A stretch of DNA of 64,000 bases from Mesorhizobium comanense. Its GTDB lineage: Bacteria > Pseudomonadota > Alphaproteobacteria > Rhizobiales > Rhizobiaceae. The translations under genes were made by a program, and so were the position numbers. The stretch covers positions 62,001 to 126,000 of the forward strand of contig NZ_SCNN01000016.1 of assembly GCF_005503535.1 (NCBI RefSeq), given 5' to 3'. Every line of letters begins with the position of its first letter. Position 1 is the stretch's first letter. The notes beneath the pieces are model-generated. The model was not told the origin of the DNA. It worked only from the letters and a program-made list of their open reading frames with translations, and made no database searches. Shown piece after piece: positions 1 to 8,901 of the stretch.

Positions 1-420
1 GTCGGTCTGACCGAGACCGGCAAGAAAGGCAGCCTCCAGCCCAACGCCTTGAATATAGAGGGAAAAGCGGTTTTCCCAAGAAGCCGCGCCGAGGCCATTG
101 CGGCCTTCGAAAGCGCCAGGCGGGACGGCAAGACGCTGATCGATCTCGGCTGCATGCAGATCAACCATCACTACCACGCCTCGCATTTCCGCAGTGTCGA
201 GGACATGCTCGACCCGCGCCAGAATGTCGACTACGCGGCTCGCTTCCTGGCCAGTCTGCATGCCCGTCACGCGACCTGGTCCATGGCTGTCGCCCGCTAC
301 CATGCCGGTCCCGATAACGACCCGGCGCAGAAGGTCTATGTCTGTCGGGTGATCGCCAACATGGTTGCTACCGGCTTTGGAAAATGGACCGCCAATGCCC
401 GCTCTTTCTGCAACCCATAA
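1..420 (+). CDS. Lytic transglycosylase (SLT fold), 3' part, flagellar-locus type
   Basis: This is the last 139 codons of a gene whose 5' end lies before the window; frame 1 is open from base 1. The visible part is most of an SLT domain. The segment VGLTETG carries the likely catalytic Glu, followed by an IDLGCMQIN stretch (the GLMQ-like motif), NVDYAARFL, and VARYHAGP in place of the usual AYNAGP. Enzymes of this type cleave peptidoglycan to 1,6-anhydromuramyl products in the periplasm. Its place just before rem and the flg genes suggests it opens the wall for rod or hook passage. The FlgJ-like protein encoded at 19482 has no muramidase domain, which fits a separate lytic enzyme. The N-terminus and any signal peptide are unseen. 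Confidence 0.85.
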   Translation, partial: VGLTETGKKGSLQPNALNIEGKAVFPRSRAEAIAAFESARRDGKTLIDLGCMQINHHYHASHFRSVEDMLDPRQNVDYAARFLASLHARHATWSMAVARYHAGPDNDPAQKVYVCRVIANMVATGFGKWTANARSFCNP

Positions 421-444
421 GCGTATTTTCACCCTCTAATACGC
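421..444. repeat. Inverted repeat right after the transglycosylase stop
   Basis: Arms gcgtatt (421-427) and aatacgc (438-444) are exact reverse complements separated by 10 bases. It starts at the first base after the TAA. There is no T-run, so it is at best a weak terminator or RNA-stabilising hairpin. The rest of 445-643, the leader of rem, shows nothing else I can name. Confidence 0.4.
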
Positions 445-643
445 TCTCGGCACTGCTTTGACGCGCCATTTTTGACTTGGCCAAGACTTTCCATTCAAAG
501 CATATCTGGCTGCACGCTAATGCAACCGGTGCGATTCCAGACTCCCAAGAAACTAGTTACAAGAAATCATGGTGTTCAGGATTCCCGCCAGCGGTTACGC
601 CTTTCCCCACGGGGCAGATGTGCTGATTCGGAAGGTGGGGCCG

Positions 644-1312
644 ATGATTGTTATCGTTGACGAGCGAGAGCTCGTAACAGAGGGATACAATTCACTTTTC
701 GACCGCGAAGGCGTCGCCTGCGCCGGCTTCGCGCCCAGCGAATTCGGCGAGTGGGTGAACTCGGCCGCCGACACCGACCTGCGTTCGGTGCGGGCCTTCC
801 TGATCGGCGATTGTCGTGAGGGCGCGATCTCGCCGCGCCAGATCCGCGACCGCACCGGGGCCCCCGTCATTGCGCTCAGCGAGCAGCATTCGCTGGAGAA
901 CACGCTGCGGTTGTTCGAGAGCGGCGTCGACGACGTCATCCGCAAGCCGGTCCATATCCGCGAGATCCTGGCCCGCATCACCGCCATCCGCCGTCGTGCC
1001 CATGAGGACGTCGCCTATACCGAGATCGGCGCCATGCGCATCTTCATGGACGGACGCGATCCGGAGATCGACGGCCAGCCGCTGCCCTTGCCGCGCCGCG
1101 AGCGCCGCATCCTCGAATATCTTGCCAGCAACCGTGGCCGCCGCGTCACCAAGACCCAGGTCTTCAACGCCATCTACGGCATCTTCGATGAAGAGGTCGA
1201 GGAGAACGTGGTGGAGAGCCACATCAGCAAATTGCGCAAGAAGCTGCGCGAGAAGCTGGGCACCGATCCGATCGATTCCAAGCGCTTCCTCGGCTACCGG
1301 CTCGTGTTCTGA
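644..1312 (+). CDS. rem: Rem, OmpR-family regulator of motility genes
   Basis: A 222-residue response-regulator-like protein. Residues 1-120 form a receiver-like domain with Asp56 in FLIGDC at the usual phosphorylation position. The acidic pocket near the N-terminus is reduced to VDE, so phosphorylation is uncertain. Residues 130-222 form an OmpR winged helix ending KRFLGYRLVF. In Sinorhizobium, Rem is the growth-phase regulator that activates swimming genes and is encoded beside flgE, as here. The open frame extends upstream to 569, but the ATG at 644 has a good GGTGGGG ribosome site and gives almost exactly the Sinorhizobium length, so I chose it. It lies 79 bp upstream of flgE. Confidence 0.88.
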   Translation: MIVIVDERELVTEGYNSLFDREGVACAGFAPSEFGEWVNSAADTDLRSVRAFLIGDCREGAISPRQIRDRTGAPVIALSEQHSLENTLRLFESGVDDVIRKPVHIREILARITAIRRRAHEDVAYTEIGAMRIFMDGRDPEIDGQPLPLPRRERRILEYLASNRGRRVTKTQVFNAIYGIFDEEVEENVVESHISKLRKKLREKLGTDPIDSKRFLGYRLVF

Positions 1313-1391
1313 TGCCCCGCCGCGCCAGCCTCGCGCAAGACAGGACGCGTAGCCTCGCTGCCAGTGGCATGGATATTGCGGAGACATCTCG

Positions 1392-2648
1392 ATGAGCCTC
1401 TACGGAATGATGCGGACCGGCGTTTCCGGCATGAACGCCCAGGCAAACCGCCTCTCGACGACAGCCGACAACATCGCCAATTCCGACACCACCGGTTACA
1501 AGCGATCCTCTGCCGAATTCTCGACGCTGATCATGCCGTCGACGGGCGGCGCCTATAATTCCGGCGGCGTCACCACGACGATCCGGCAGGCGGTCAGCGA
1601 TCCCGGCGTGCTGCAATACACCACCTCTGTCTCCGATCTCGCCGTCAGCGGCGATGGCTTCTTTGTCGTCCAGGACCCTAGCGGCACGCCGTTCCTGACC
1701 CGCGCCGGCGCCTTCGTTCCGGATGCACAGGGCAGGCTGGTCAACGCGGCCGGTTTTCAGTTGATGGCATACAGCTACGCCAACGGCGTGCCGGCGGCGA
1801 CGGTTAACGGCTTCGAAGGTCTCGTGCCCGTCGTCATCTCAGACCAGGGACTGACTGCAACGCCGAGCACCGCGGGCGTGTTCAGCGGCAATCTGCCGGC
1901 GGGCGCGACACCGGTCGCCACCGCCAACCTGCCCGGAGCCAACGCCGCCACCGCGCAGTACACCCAGAAATCGTCGATGGTCACCTATGACAATCTCGGC
2001 AACAAAAAGCTGCTCGACGTCTACTTCACCAACACCGGCGCCGGCACCTGGCAGGTGGCGGTCTTCGATCAGTCGAAGGCGACACCTGGCACATCGTTCC
2101 CCTACACAGGCGGCGCACTCGGCACGGCCAATCTGACCTTCGACACCAACACCGGCAAGCTCACCGGCACGCCCACCGACGTCACGTTCACCGTGCCGGG
2201 CGGCGCCAGCCTCGATCTCGACCTGTCAAAGCTGACCCAGCTCGGGACCGGCTACACGGTTTCCGACGCCCAGGTTAACGGCAACGCGCCAAGCACGATC
2301 GACAAGGTCCAGATCGGCAAGGACGGCATCATCTACGCCCAGTACAAGGATGGTTCCACCAAGGCGCTCTACAAGATCCCGCTGGCCGACGTGCAGAGCC
2401 CCGACCAGCTCAAGGCCCTCCCCGGCAACGTCTACTCGCAGGGCACCGACTCCGGTGCGATCCGCGTCGGATTCGCCAACGAGGGCAAGCTCGGCTCGAT
2501 CATCTCGGGCGCGCTCGAAAATTCCAACGTCGATATCGCCGAGGAATTGACCGACATGATCGCGGCGCAGCGCAGCTACACCGCCAACTCGAAAGTCTTC
2601 CAGACCGGTTCCGATCTGATGGACGTCCTTGTCAACCTGAAGAGATAA
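1392..2648 (+). CDS. flgE: Flagellar hook protein FlgE
   Basis: A 418-residue axial protein that polymerises into the flagellar hook outside the cell after export by the flagellar type III system. The N-terminus MSLYGMMRTGVSGMNAQAN, followed by ADNIANSDTTGYK, is the flagellar rod/hook signature. The C-terminus (ALENSNVDIAEELTDMIAAQ) is the matching helical D0 segment. The middle (about 150-330) is the variable hook domain. GGAG lies about eight bases before the ATG. It is the first gene of the structural run, 27 bp before flgK, and reads on into flgK and flgL. Confidence 0.97.
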   Translation: MSLYGMMRTGVSGMNAQANRLSTTADNIANSDTTGYKRSSAEFSTLIMPSTGGAYNSGGVTTTIRQAVSDPGVLQYTTSVSDLAVSGDGFFVVQDPSGTPFLTRAGAFVPDAQGRLVNAAGFQLMAYSYANGVPAATVNGFEGLVPVVISDQGLTATPSTAGVFSGNLPAGATPVATANLPGANAATAQYTQKSSMVTYDNLGNKKLLDVYFTNTGAGTWQVAVFDQSKATPGTSFPYTGGALGTANLTFDTNTGKLTGTPTDVTFTVPGGASLDLDLSKLTQLGTGYTVSDAQVNGNAPSTIDKVQIGKDGIIYAQYKDGSTKALYKIPLADVQSPDQLKALPGNVYSQGTDSGAIRVGFANEGKLGSIISGALENSNVDIAEELTDMIAAQRSYTANSKVFQTGSDLMDVLVNLKR

Positions 2649-2675
2649 ACCGGGCGCCGCCCGTGAAAGACCAGC

Positions 2676-4130
2676 ATGTCGCTATCCTCCGCATTGAGTA
2701 TCGCCCAATCGGCGCTTATGGCCACCTCGCGCCAGACCAGCGTGGTTACGCGCAACGTCTCCGATGCCTCCAATGCGGATTACACGCGCCGCATCGCCCT
2801 CGTCACCAGCACGTCGCCCGGTGCGCGATCGGTCGATATCCAGCGCGTAACCAACGACCTGCTCTTCAGGCAGAACCTCAGCGCCCTGTCCGCCTATAGC
2901 GGGCAGAGCGCCCTCTACAGCGGCATGGATCAGCTGAACGTCTCGGTGAACGGCGTCGACAATGCCGCCTCGCCCTCGACCGCGATCGGCAACCTGCAGC
3001 AGGCGCTGCAGCTCTACGCCACCTCGCCCTCCAACCAGAACCTCGGCTCCAGCGTCATCGACGCGGCCAAGCAGGTGGTGCGCTCGCTGAACGAAGGCTC
3101 CAAGGCCATCCAGGATTTCCGCACACAGGCCGACAGTCAGATCGACACGGCGGTGAAGGACCTCAACTCGCTGCTCAGCCAGTTCCAGGACGCCAACCAG
3201 GCGGTGATTTCCGGAACGCGTTCCGGCACCGATGTCTCCGACGCGCTTGACCAGCGCGACGGGCTCCTCAAGAAGATCGCCAACTATGTTCCGGTCACCA
3301 CCTTCACCCGTGGCGACAATGACATGGTCATCACCACGGGCGACGGCACGACGCTCTTCGAGACCATTCCGCGCACGGTCAGCTTTGCCCCGTCCTCGGG
3401 TTATGCCGCGGGCGCGGCCGGCAACTCCGTCTATATCGACAATGTGCCCGTTTCAGCCGGGACCGGCGGCAACACCACCGGCAGCGGCACGATCGCCGGC
3501 CTTCTGCAGTTGCGCGATGACGTCGCCTCGACCATGCAGAGCCAGCTCGACGAGACGGCCCGCGGCCTGATCACTGCCTTTGCCGAGACCGCGCCTTCGA
3601 TGCCCAACGCCACCGGCCTGTTCACGTGGTCGGGGGCGCCGGCCGTGCCGGCCGCCGGCACGCTGGTCAATGGCCTTGCCGCGTCGATCAGCGTCAACGC
3701 GGCGATGGATCCGTCCGCCGGCGGCAATCCGAACTTGCTGCGCGATGGCGGCGCCAACGGCGCGGCCTACGTCGCCAACACCAGCGGCGGCGCGTCCTAT
3801 TCGACCCTTCTGGTCGCCTATGGCGACCGGCTCGACAAGCCGATGACCTTCGACCCGGCCGCCGGCATTTCGGCGACGTCGAGCGTCGCCGACTATGCCG
3901 CCAATTCGATCGGCTGGCTGCAGAGCATGCGCCAGCAGGCTTCGACGGCCGCCGATGCCAAGGAGGCCCTGGCCCAGCGCAGCGCCAGTGCCTTGTCGAA
4001 CGCGACCGGCGTGAATGTCGATCAGGAAATGTCGCTGATGCTCGATCTCGAGCACACCTATCAGGCATCCGCCCGGATGATGAAGACCATCGACGACATG
4101 ATGTCGGCGCTGTTGAACGCGGTGGGATAA
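2676..4130 (+). CDS. flgK: Flagellar hook-associated protein 1 FlgK
   Basis: A 484-residue hook-filament junction protein (HAP1). The N-terminal helix contains SLSSALSIAQSALMATSRQTSVVTRN in the D0 position. The C-terminus (SGVNVDQEMSLMLDLEHTYQ in pattern, ending DDMMSALLNAVG) is the standard FlgK closing coiled segment. The central 150-400 region is Gly/Ala/Thr rich and variable, as usual in FlgK. It joins the hook to FlgL and the filament. The ribosome site is weak (GAAAGA). It is followed only three bases later by flgL, which suggests joint translation. Confidence 0.95.
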   Translation: MSLSSALSIAQSALMATSRQTSVVTRNVSDASNADYTRRIALVTSTSPGARSVDIQRVTNDLLFRQNLSALSAYSGQSALYSGMDQLNVSVNGVDNAASPSTAIGNLQQALQLYATSPSNQNLGSSVIDAAKQVVRSLNEGSKAIQDFRTQADSQIDTAVKDLNSLLSQFQDANQAVISGTRSGTDVSDALDQRDGLLKKIANYVPVTTFTRGDNDMVITTGDGTTLFETIPRTVSFAPSSGYAAGAAGNSVYIDNVPVSAGTGGNTTGSGTIAGLLQLRDDVASTMQSQLDETARGLITAFAETAPSMPNATGLFTWSGAPAVPAAGTLVNGLAASISVNAAMDPSAGGNPNLLRDGGANGAAYVANTSGGASYSTLLVAYGDRLDKPMTFDPAAGISATSSVADYAANSIGWLQSMRQQASTAADAKEALAQRSASALSNATGVNVDQEMSLMLDLEHTYQASARMMKTIDDMMSALLNAVG

Positions 4131-4133
4131 GCC

Positions 4134-5177
4134 ATGACTTCAGTTTCTTCTGCGGCCATTTCGAACGCCATGCGCTATCAGCAGATGCGCATGCAGGCGG
4201 ACCTCGTCAAAGCCACGAAGGAATCCTCCACCGGCAAGGTCGCCGATGTCGGCCTGGCGCTGGGTGGGCGAACCGCTCAATCCGTCACCTTCTCGCGTGA
4301 CCTCGACCGCCTCAACGTCATCGTCGATTCCAACGGGTTGGTCGCCGCCCGTCTCTCGTCGACCCAGACCTCGCTCGGCCAGCTCTCCAGTGTCGCGCAG
4401 ACCTTCCTGTCCAGCCTGACATCGGCGACATCGGGCGATTCGTCCCAGAGCCTGACCCAATCCGCCGGCACCAACACCGCGCAGCAGCTCGCCTCGATCC
4501 TGAACACCTCCGTCAATGGCGAGTACCTGTTCGCCGGCACCAACACCGACGTCAAGCCGATCAACGATTTCACCGCCGCGGGCTCGCCGGCCAAGGCCGC
4601 CTTCGACGCCTCCTTCGTCGCGAAATTCGGCTTCACGCCCAGCGATCCGGCCGCGGCCAACATCACCGCCGCCCAGATGGACGACTTCATCACCAACGAC
4701 GTCGCACCGCAGTTCATGGGCGCGGGCTGGCAGGCCAACATATCGAATGCCACGGATCGGCAGATCGTCAGCCGTATCGCGCTCAACGAAACCACCGAGA
4801 CCTCGACCGGCGCCAACAGCGACGGCATCAAGAAACTCGCCATGGCCGCCGCACTGGTCTCCAGCCTGATGACCAGCAACGTAAGCCAGGCGGCGAAAAA
4901 CACCATCGTCAGCCGCTCCCAGACACTGGTCGGCGAAGCGTTGAGCGGCATCGCCCAGGTCCAGTCCCAGACCGGCATCGTGCAGAAGCGCGTCTCCGAC
5001 GCCAGCGACCGCATGAAGACCCAGGTCGACCTGTTCGAACGCCATATCCTCGATCTCGAAGCCGTCGACCCGGCGGAAGCCGCGACCCGCGTCGCCAATC
5101 TGACGCAGCAGATCGAGAACTCCTTCGCTCTGACGGCACGCCTGCAGCAGCTCAGCCTGCTGAATTACCTGACCTGA
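4134..5177 (+). CDS. flgL: Flagellar hook-associated protein 3 FlgL
   Basis: A 347-residue member of the flagellin/HAP3 superfamily. Residues 1-140 include the N-terminal flagellin-like coiled coil (SNAMRYQQMRMQADLVKA, then GRTAQSVTFSRDLDRL), and residues 260-347 the C-terminal flagellin-like helices ending ALTARLQQLSLLNYL. It forms the second junction ring between FlgK and the filament. The start codon is three bases after the flgK stop. An antisense open frame covers the whole gene (4140-5180) but reads as a codon-bias shadow. Confidence 0.95.
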   Translation: MTSVSSAAISNAMRYQQMRMQADLVKATKESSTGKVADVGLALGGRTAQSVTFSRDLDRLNVIVDSNGLVAARLSSTQTSLGQLSSVAQTFLSSLTSATSGDSSQSLTQSAGTNTAQQLASILNTSVNGEYLFAGTNTDVKPINDFTAAGSPAKAAFDASFVAKFGFTPSDPAAANITAAQMDDFITNDVAPQFMGAGWQANISNATDRQIVSRIALNETTETSTGANSDGIKKLAMAAALVSSLMTSNVSQAAKNTIVSRSQTLVGEALSGIAQVQSQTGIVQKRVSDASDRMKTQVDLFERHILDLEAVDPAEAATRVANLTQQIENSFALTARLQQLSLLNYLT

Positions 5178-5206
5178 CACCTCTCAACGGAACGGTAGAG
5201 CCGACG

Positions 5207-5554
5207 ATGTACCAATTCTCCTACGCCGATATCCAGAGCACCTCCGTTTCCGATGCGAAGGAGCGCGAGCGGGACCTGCTGACGCGCTCGATCGACATGC
5301 TGTCGGCGGCGGCGGCGATCGGCCCCGATTCGATGGAGGCCGTGGAGGCGCTGCATTTCACCAACCGCGTCTGGACCGCCTTCGTCGAGGATCTCGGCTC
5401 CAGCGAGAACGCGCTTCCCAAGGAACTGCGCGCCAATCTGATTTCCATCGGCCTGTGGCTGCTGCGCGAGGCGGAGGATATCCGCCAGGGCCGCACCAAC
5501 AATTTTGAAGGACTGATCGAAGTCTCCCAGATCATCCGCGACGGCATTCAATGA
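5207..5554 (+). CDS. flaF: Flagellin biosynthesis regulator FlaF
   Basis: A 115-residue alphaproteobacterial FlaF. The family pattern YADIQSTSVSDAKERERDLL at the N-terminus and AEDIRQGRTNNFEGLIEVSQ near the C-terminus are visible. FlaF is needed for flagellin synthesis or secretion and acts in opposition to FlbT in Caulobacter and Brucella. It follows flgL by 29 bp and overlaps flbT by four bases (ATGA), so the two are almost certainly translated together. It is a soluble helical protein with no signal peptide. Confidence 0.93.
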   Translation: MYQFSYADIQSTSVSDAKERERDLLTRSIDMLSAAAAIGPDSMEAVEALHFTNRVWTAFVEDLGSSENALPKELRANLISIGLWLLREAEDIRQGRTNNFEGLIEVSQIIRDGIQ

Positions 5555-5994
5555 CCAACACGCTGAAAATCTCGTTGAAGCCCAACGAGAAGATCTACAT
5601 CAACGGCGCGGTCATCCGCGTCGACCGCAAGGTCACGGTTGAACTGATGAACGACGTGCAGTTTCTGCTCGAAAGCCATGTGATCCAGGCCGAGGACGCC
5701 TCGACGCCGCTCAGGCAGCTCTACTTCATCGTCCAGGTCATGCTGATCAATCCCGCTGGCGCCAGCGAAGCGCGCGAGATGTTCCGCCGCTCGCTGCCGC
5801 TACTCATCGCGAGTTTCGAGGATGCCGAGATCGGCAGCGCCCTGAAACAGATCGACCGCATGGTCGGAGAAGACCATATCTATGAGGCCTTGAAAGCGAT
5901 CCGTTCGCTCTATCCTCTCGAACGCCGCGCGCTTGGCGGCAATGACGATGTTCCGGGCGCCGTGCGCCCGCTGGCCGTGGGAGCACGATACTGA
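5551..5994 (+). CDS. flbT: Flagellin mRNA translational regulator FlbT
   Basis: A 147-residue FlbT. The pattern LKISLKPNEKIYINGAVIR followed by LESHVIQAEDASTPLRQLYF is characteristic. In Caulobacter, FlbT binds the flagellin mRNA leader and lowers its stability until hook assembly is finished; in some rhizobiales it acts positively. The start overlaps flaF by four bases and the stop overlaps the flgD start by one base (TGATG), so flaF-flbT-flgD are translationally coupled. No flagellin gene lies in the window, so its target must lie elsewhere. Confidence 0.93.
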   Translation: MTNTLKISLKPNEKIYINGAVIRVDRKVTVELMNDVQFLLESHVIQAEDASTPLRQLYFIVQVMLINPAGASEAREMFRRSLPLLIASFEDAEIGSALKQIDRMVGEDHIYEALKAIRSLYPLERRALGGNDDVPGAVRPLAVGARY

Positions 5995-6401
5995 TGACCG
6001 TGGATATGACGACGACAATTCCGATTGGCGCCAACCAGACCACCTCGCAAACCTCCAAGACAGCTGTCGATTATAATTCGTTCCTGAAGCTTCTGATCGC
6101 CGAGATGAAGAACCAGGATCCGACCAAGCCGATGGATTCGACGCAGTATGTCGCTCAGCTCGCCACCTTCTCGCAGGTCGAGCAATCGGTGCAGACCAAC
6201 ACCAAGCTCGGCCAGATCATGCAGTCTACGGCGCTGTCGCAGGCGGACTCCCTCATCGGCCGCAACATCACCTCGGCCGACGGCAAGACCACCGGCACGG
6301 TGGCCTCGGTGACGCTTGGCAGCAACGGACTGATCGCGGTGCTGCAGGACGGCACCACCGTTCCCGTCGGCGCGGGCGTCTCGATCAAGCCGGCGAGCTA
6401 G
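5994..6401 (+). CDS. flgD: Flagellar hook cap protein FlgD (short form)
   Basis: A 135-residue hook-capping protein that guides FlgE polymerisation. The N-terminal half contains the conserved YNSFLKLLIAEMKNQDPTKP and DSTQYVAQLATFSQVEQ motifs. The remaining 50 residues are a small beta-rich tail (ADGKTTGTVASVTLGSNG). Enterobacterial FlgD is about 230 residues with Tudor and FnIII-like domains after the N-terminal region; this form lacks most of that, as I understand is normal in rhizobia. The start overlaps the flbT stop; fliQ follows 13 bp later. Confidence 0.92.
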   Translation: MTVDMTTTIPIGANQTTSQTSKTAVDYNSFLKLLIAEMKNQDPTKPMDSTQYVAQLATFSQVEQSVQTNTKLGQIMQSTALSQADSLIGRNITSADGKTTGTVASVTLGSNGLIAVLQDGTTVPVGAGVSIKPAS

Positions 6402-6414
6402 GCCGACCTCCAAG

Positions 6415-6681
6415 ATGAACGAGGCCGACGCGCTAGACATCGTCCAGTACGCGGTGTGGACGGTGCTGACCGCGTCCGCGCCTGTCGTGCTGGTCGCCAT
6501 GGCGGTCGGCATCGGCATCGCTCTCATCCAGGCGCTGACCCAGGTCCAGGAAATCACCTTGACCTTCGTGCCCAAGATCGTCGCCATCATGCTGGTGGTG
6601 GCGCTCACGGGACCGTTCATCGGCGGCCAGATATCTGCCTTCACCAACGTCATCTTCGAGCGCATCCAGAACGGGTTCTGA
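6415..6681 (+). CDS. fliQ: Flagellar export apparatus protein FliQ
   Basis: An 88-residue inner-membrane protein with two long hydrophobic helices (residues about 15-40 and 50-75). The family motif ALIQALTQVQEITLTFVPKI is clear. FliQ joins FliP and FliR in the export gate at the centre of the basal body. It begins 13 bp after flgD. In Sinorhizobium and Agrobacterium the next genes are flhA and fliR; here they are displaced by about 8.2 kb of unrelated genes. A small hairpin (ggctg/cagcc near 6696) follows the stop but has no T-run. Confidence 0.96.
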   Translation: MNEADALDIVQYAVWTVLTASAPVVLVAMAVGIGIALIQALTQVQEITLTFVPKIVAIMLVVALTGPFIGGQISAFTNVIFERIQNGF

Positions 6682-6862
6682 ACTCCCGCCTGAAGGCTGA
6701 GCAGCCTGTGCCGGCGATATCCCAGGCCGCGGTCAGCTTGCGGTCGGCGGGGTTCCGGCTAGATTGCCGTGTCGACCACTCCCGCCAGGCAATCATTCCG
6801 ATGGCTTTTCGCAAAAACCAGGACCAGCCCGGACCGGTCGGCGGCCCACGCATCGGCGACCC

Positions 6863-8731
6863 ATGTGCGGCATAGCCGGCGTCTGGCGCAAGCGGAACCC
6901 GATCGGCGGCGGCGATCTCGCCGATGTCGGCCGCATGACGCAGGCATTGGCGCATCGCGGTCCTGACGACCATGCCGGCTGGAACGACGGCCGCCTCGCA
7001 TTGGGGCACCGGCGGCTGTCCATCATCGATCTGTCGGCGCAGGCGCGCGAGCCGATGCTGACCGCCTGTGGCCAGGGCGTGCTGGTCTACAATGGCGAGG
7101 TCTACAACTACCGGTCACTGCGCGGGACGCTGGAGGCCGAAGGCAGGCGGTTCCGGACGGTTTCGGATGCGGAGGTGGTGCTCGAAGCCTTGCACCACTG
7201 GGGACCAGACAAGGCCATCCCGCTGTTCGACGGCATGTTTTCTCTTGCCTATTTCGACATGCGCACCGTCACGCTCTGGTTGGCGCGGGACCGTCTCGGC
7301 ATCAAGCCGATGTCGGTGGCCGAGACACCGGAGCGGATCCTGTTCGCGTCCGAGGACAAGGCGGTCCTCGCCTGCGACGACGTCGCGCGCGCGATCAATG
7401 CGCGCGAGATTACCTTGCGCCTGGCCTGGCAGAGCCGCGACTCCAGTTCCAGCCTGTTCGAGGGCATCGAGCGGCTGCCGCCGGCGGGCCTGTGGAAGAT
7501 CAGCGAGACCGGCATCGAGAAGCGTCATTTCTGGCATGTCCTCGATGTGCTCGACGCGGCCCGCATCGCCGGTGACACAGCCAGCGACGCCGAACGGGTG
7601 GCGTCCCTGGAAGCCCTGATCCAGGACAGCGTCGGTCTCCACTGCATCGCCGATGCCAGCGTGGCCTCGGCCTGCAGCGGCGGCGTCGATTCCGGCCTGG
7701 TTACGACGTTGGCGAAGAGATTCCGGCCGGAGATGTCGGCGTATGTCGTCGACCCGCGCCTCGGCCACAGCGAGGCGGCGGACGCGGAGCGCACCGCGCG
7801 CCACGCCGGCGTGCCGCTGCACAGGGTGCCGGTCGACAAGACCCGGTTCCTCGACCTGTGGCCGAGAGCCATCTGGCATCTGGAAAGCGACGGCTGGCAC
7901 GCCAGCCATGTCTGCCTGCTGGCGCTTGCCGAACAGTGCCGGGCCGACGGCATCAAGGTGCTTTTGACAGGGGAAGGCGCCGACGAGCTGTTCGGCGGTT
8001 ACGACTGGCAGGAAGCCAGTATGCGGATGTGGCGCCCCTGGTCATGGCCAGCACGCTTGTTCCGCTCCAGGAGCGGGCTTGCCCGCAGGTTCGAGCGCCA
8101 GCGTGACGCCCCTTTCCGGACATCGGTCGCGGGAGCCCGCGCCTGGGACCGCAACATCGTCTTGAGATCGCTGTCTCCGGAACTCAACTTCCTCCAGACG
8201 AAGATCTTCGACAGGCTGGAGCCGGTGGCATCGCTCAGCGACCGTGCGTTCCTCGGCTGCTGCCTGCATGACATGTATAGCCATCTGCAGGATCTGTTGA
8301 ACAGGCATGACCGGCTGAGCATGGCGGCCTCGGTCGAACTGAGGGTGCCGTTCCTCGAAAACCGGCTGATCGACTTCGCCATCCATCTGCCGAGACGGCA
8401 CAAATACCGTGGCAAACAGGGCAAATGGCTTTTGAAGAGAGTGGCGGAAAAACACATTCCGTCCCAGAACGTGAAAGCACCCAAGAACGGCTTCCAGGTA
8501 TCGAGCAATTTCACCGCCGGCTCGGAAGGCCTGTTGCGTGGCGGCTTGTTGCGCGACGCCATGAAGTGGCCTTCGGCTTCCGTCGAGGACTTGATCGGCC
8601 TGGCGAAACGCGACGAGCCGTCGCGGCTGCGGCTGGTCGGCATGGAGCTTTTCCTGCGCCTGCATGCCGCCGGTGAGAGCACCGGCAACCTCAGCGAAGC
8701 GCTGCACGCCTCGGTCAGGCAGACGCGTTGA
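6863..8731 (+). CDS. asnB: Asparagine synthetase (glutamine-hydrolysing), AsnB family
   Basis: A 622-residue enzyme that uses glutamine, ATP and aspartate, or an aspartate-like carboxylate. The start MCGIAGVW places the nucleophile Cys2 directly after Met; the open frame begins at 6764, but only the 6863 start leaves Cys2 N-terminal. The amidotransferase domain (to about 200) shows RGPDDHAGW, LGHRRLSI and YNGEVYN. The synthetase domain has the PP-loop ACSGGVDSG near residue 268 and LTGEGADELFGGYDW. Its place between fliQ and flhA is odd. Homologues in surface-polysaccharide or flagellin-glycan loci amidate sugars or peptides, so the substrate is uncertain. The following gene, an MFS exporter, is 170 bp away on the same strand. 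Confidence 0.88.
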   Translation: MCGIAGVWRKRNPIGGGDLADVGRMTQALAHRGPDDHAGWNDGRLALGHRRLSIIDLSAQAREPMLTACGQGVLVYNGEVYNYRSLRGTLEAEGRRFRTVSDAEVVLEALHHWGPDKAIPLFDGMFSLAYFDMRTVTLWLARDRLGIKPMSVAETPERILFASEDKAVLACDDVARAINAREITLRLAWQSRDSSSSLFEGIERLPPAGLWKISETGIEKRHFWHVLDVLDAARIAGDTASDAERVASLEALIQDSVGLHCIADASVASACSGGVDSGLVTTLAKRFRPEMSAYVVDPRLGHSEAADAERTARHAGVPLHRVPVDKTRFLDLWPRAIWHLESDGWHASHVCLLALAEQCRADGIKVLLTGEGADELFGGYDWQEASMRMWRPWSWPARLFRSRSGLARRFERQRDAPFRTSVAGARAWDRNIVLRSLSPELNFLQTKIFDRLEPVASLSDRAFLGCCLHDMYSHLQDLLNRHDRLSMAASVELRVPFLENRLIDFAIHLPRRHKYRGKQGKWLLKRVAEKHIPSQNVKAPKNGFQVSSNFTAGSEGLLRGGLLRDAMKWPSASVEDLIGLAKRDEPSRLRLVGMELFLRLHAAGESTGNLSEALHASVRQTR

Positions 8732-8901
8732 ACGGTCACGCCGCCGGCCGGCGGATGCGTGGCCCTTCGCTATCTCCCTTTTGGACCATGATCTTGCACG
8801 CAAGACGTTCGCCCTTTGCGGCGCCCTGCCATAGTTTCGGCAAATGATGCGGAGAAACGGATCGCCGCAAGGATCAGCACGTCCGTGGCAGGAACCATCA
8901 G

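Noticed and set aside
4140..5180. A 346-codon leftward open frame opposite flgL
   Set aside because: Shadow of flgL; composition is Gly/Arg/Asp/Glu-rich and there are no family motifs.
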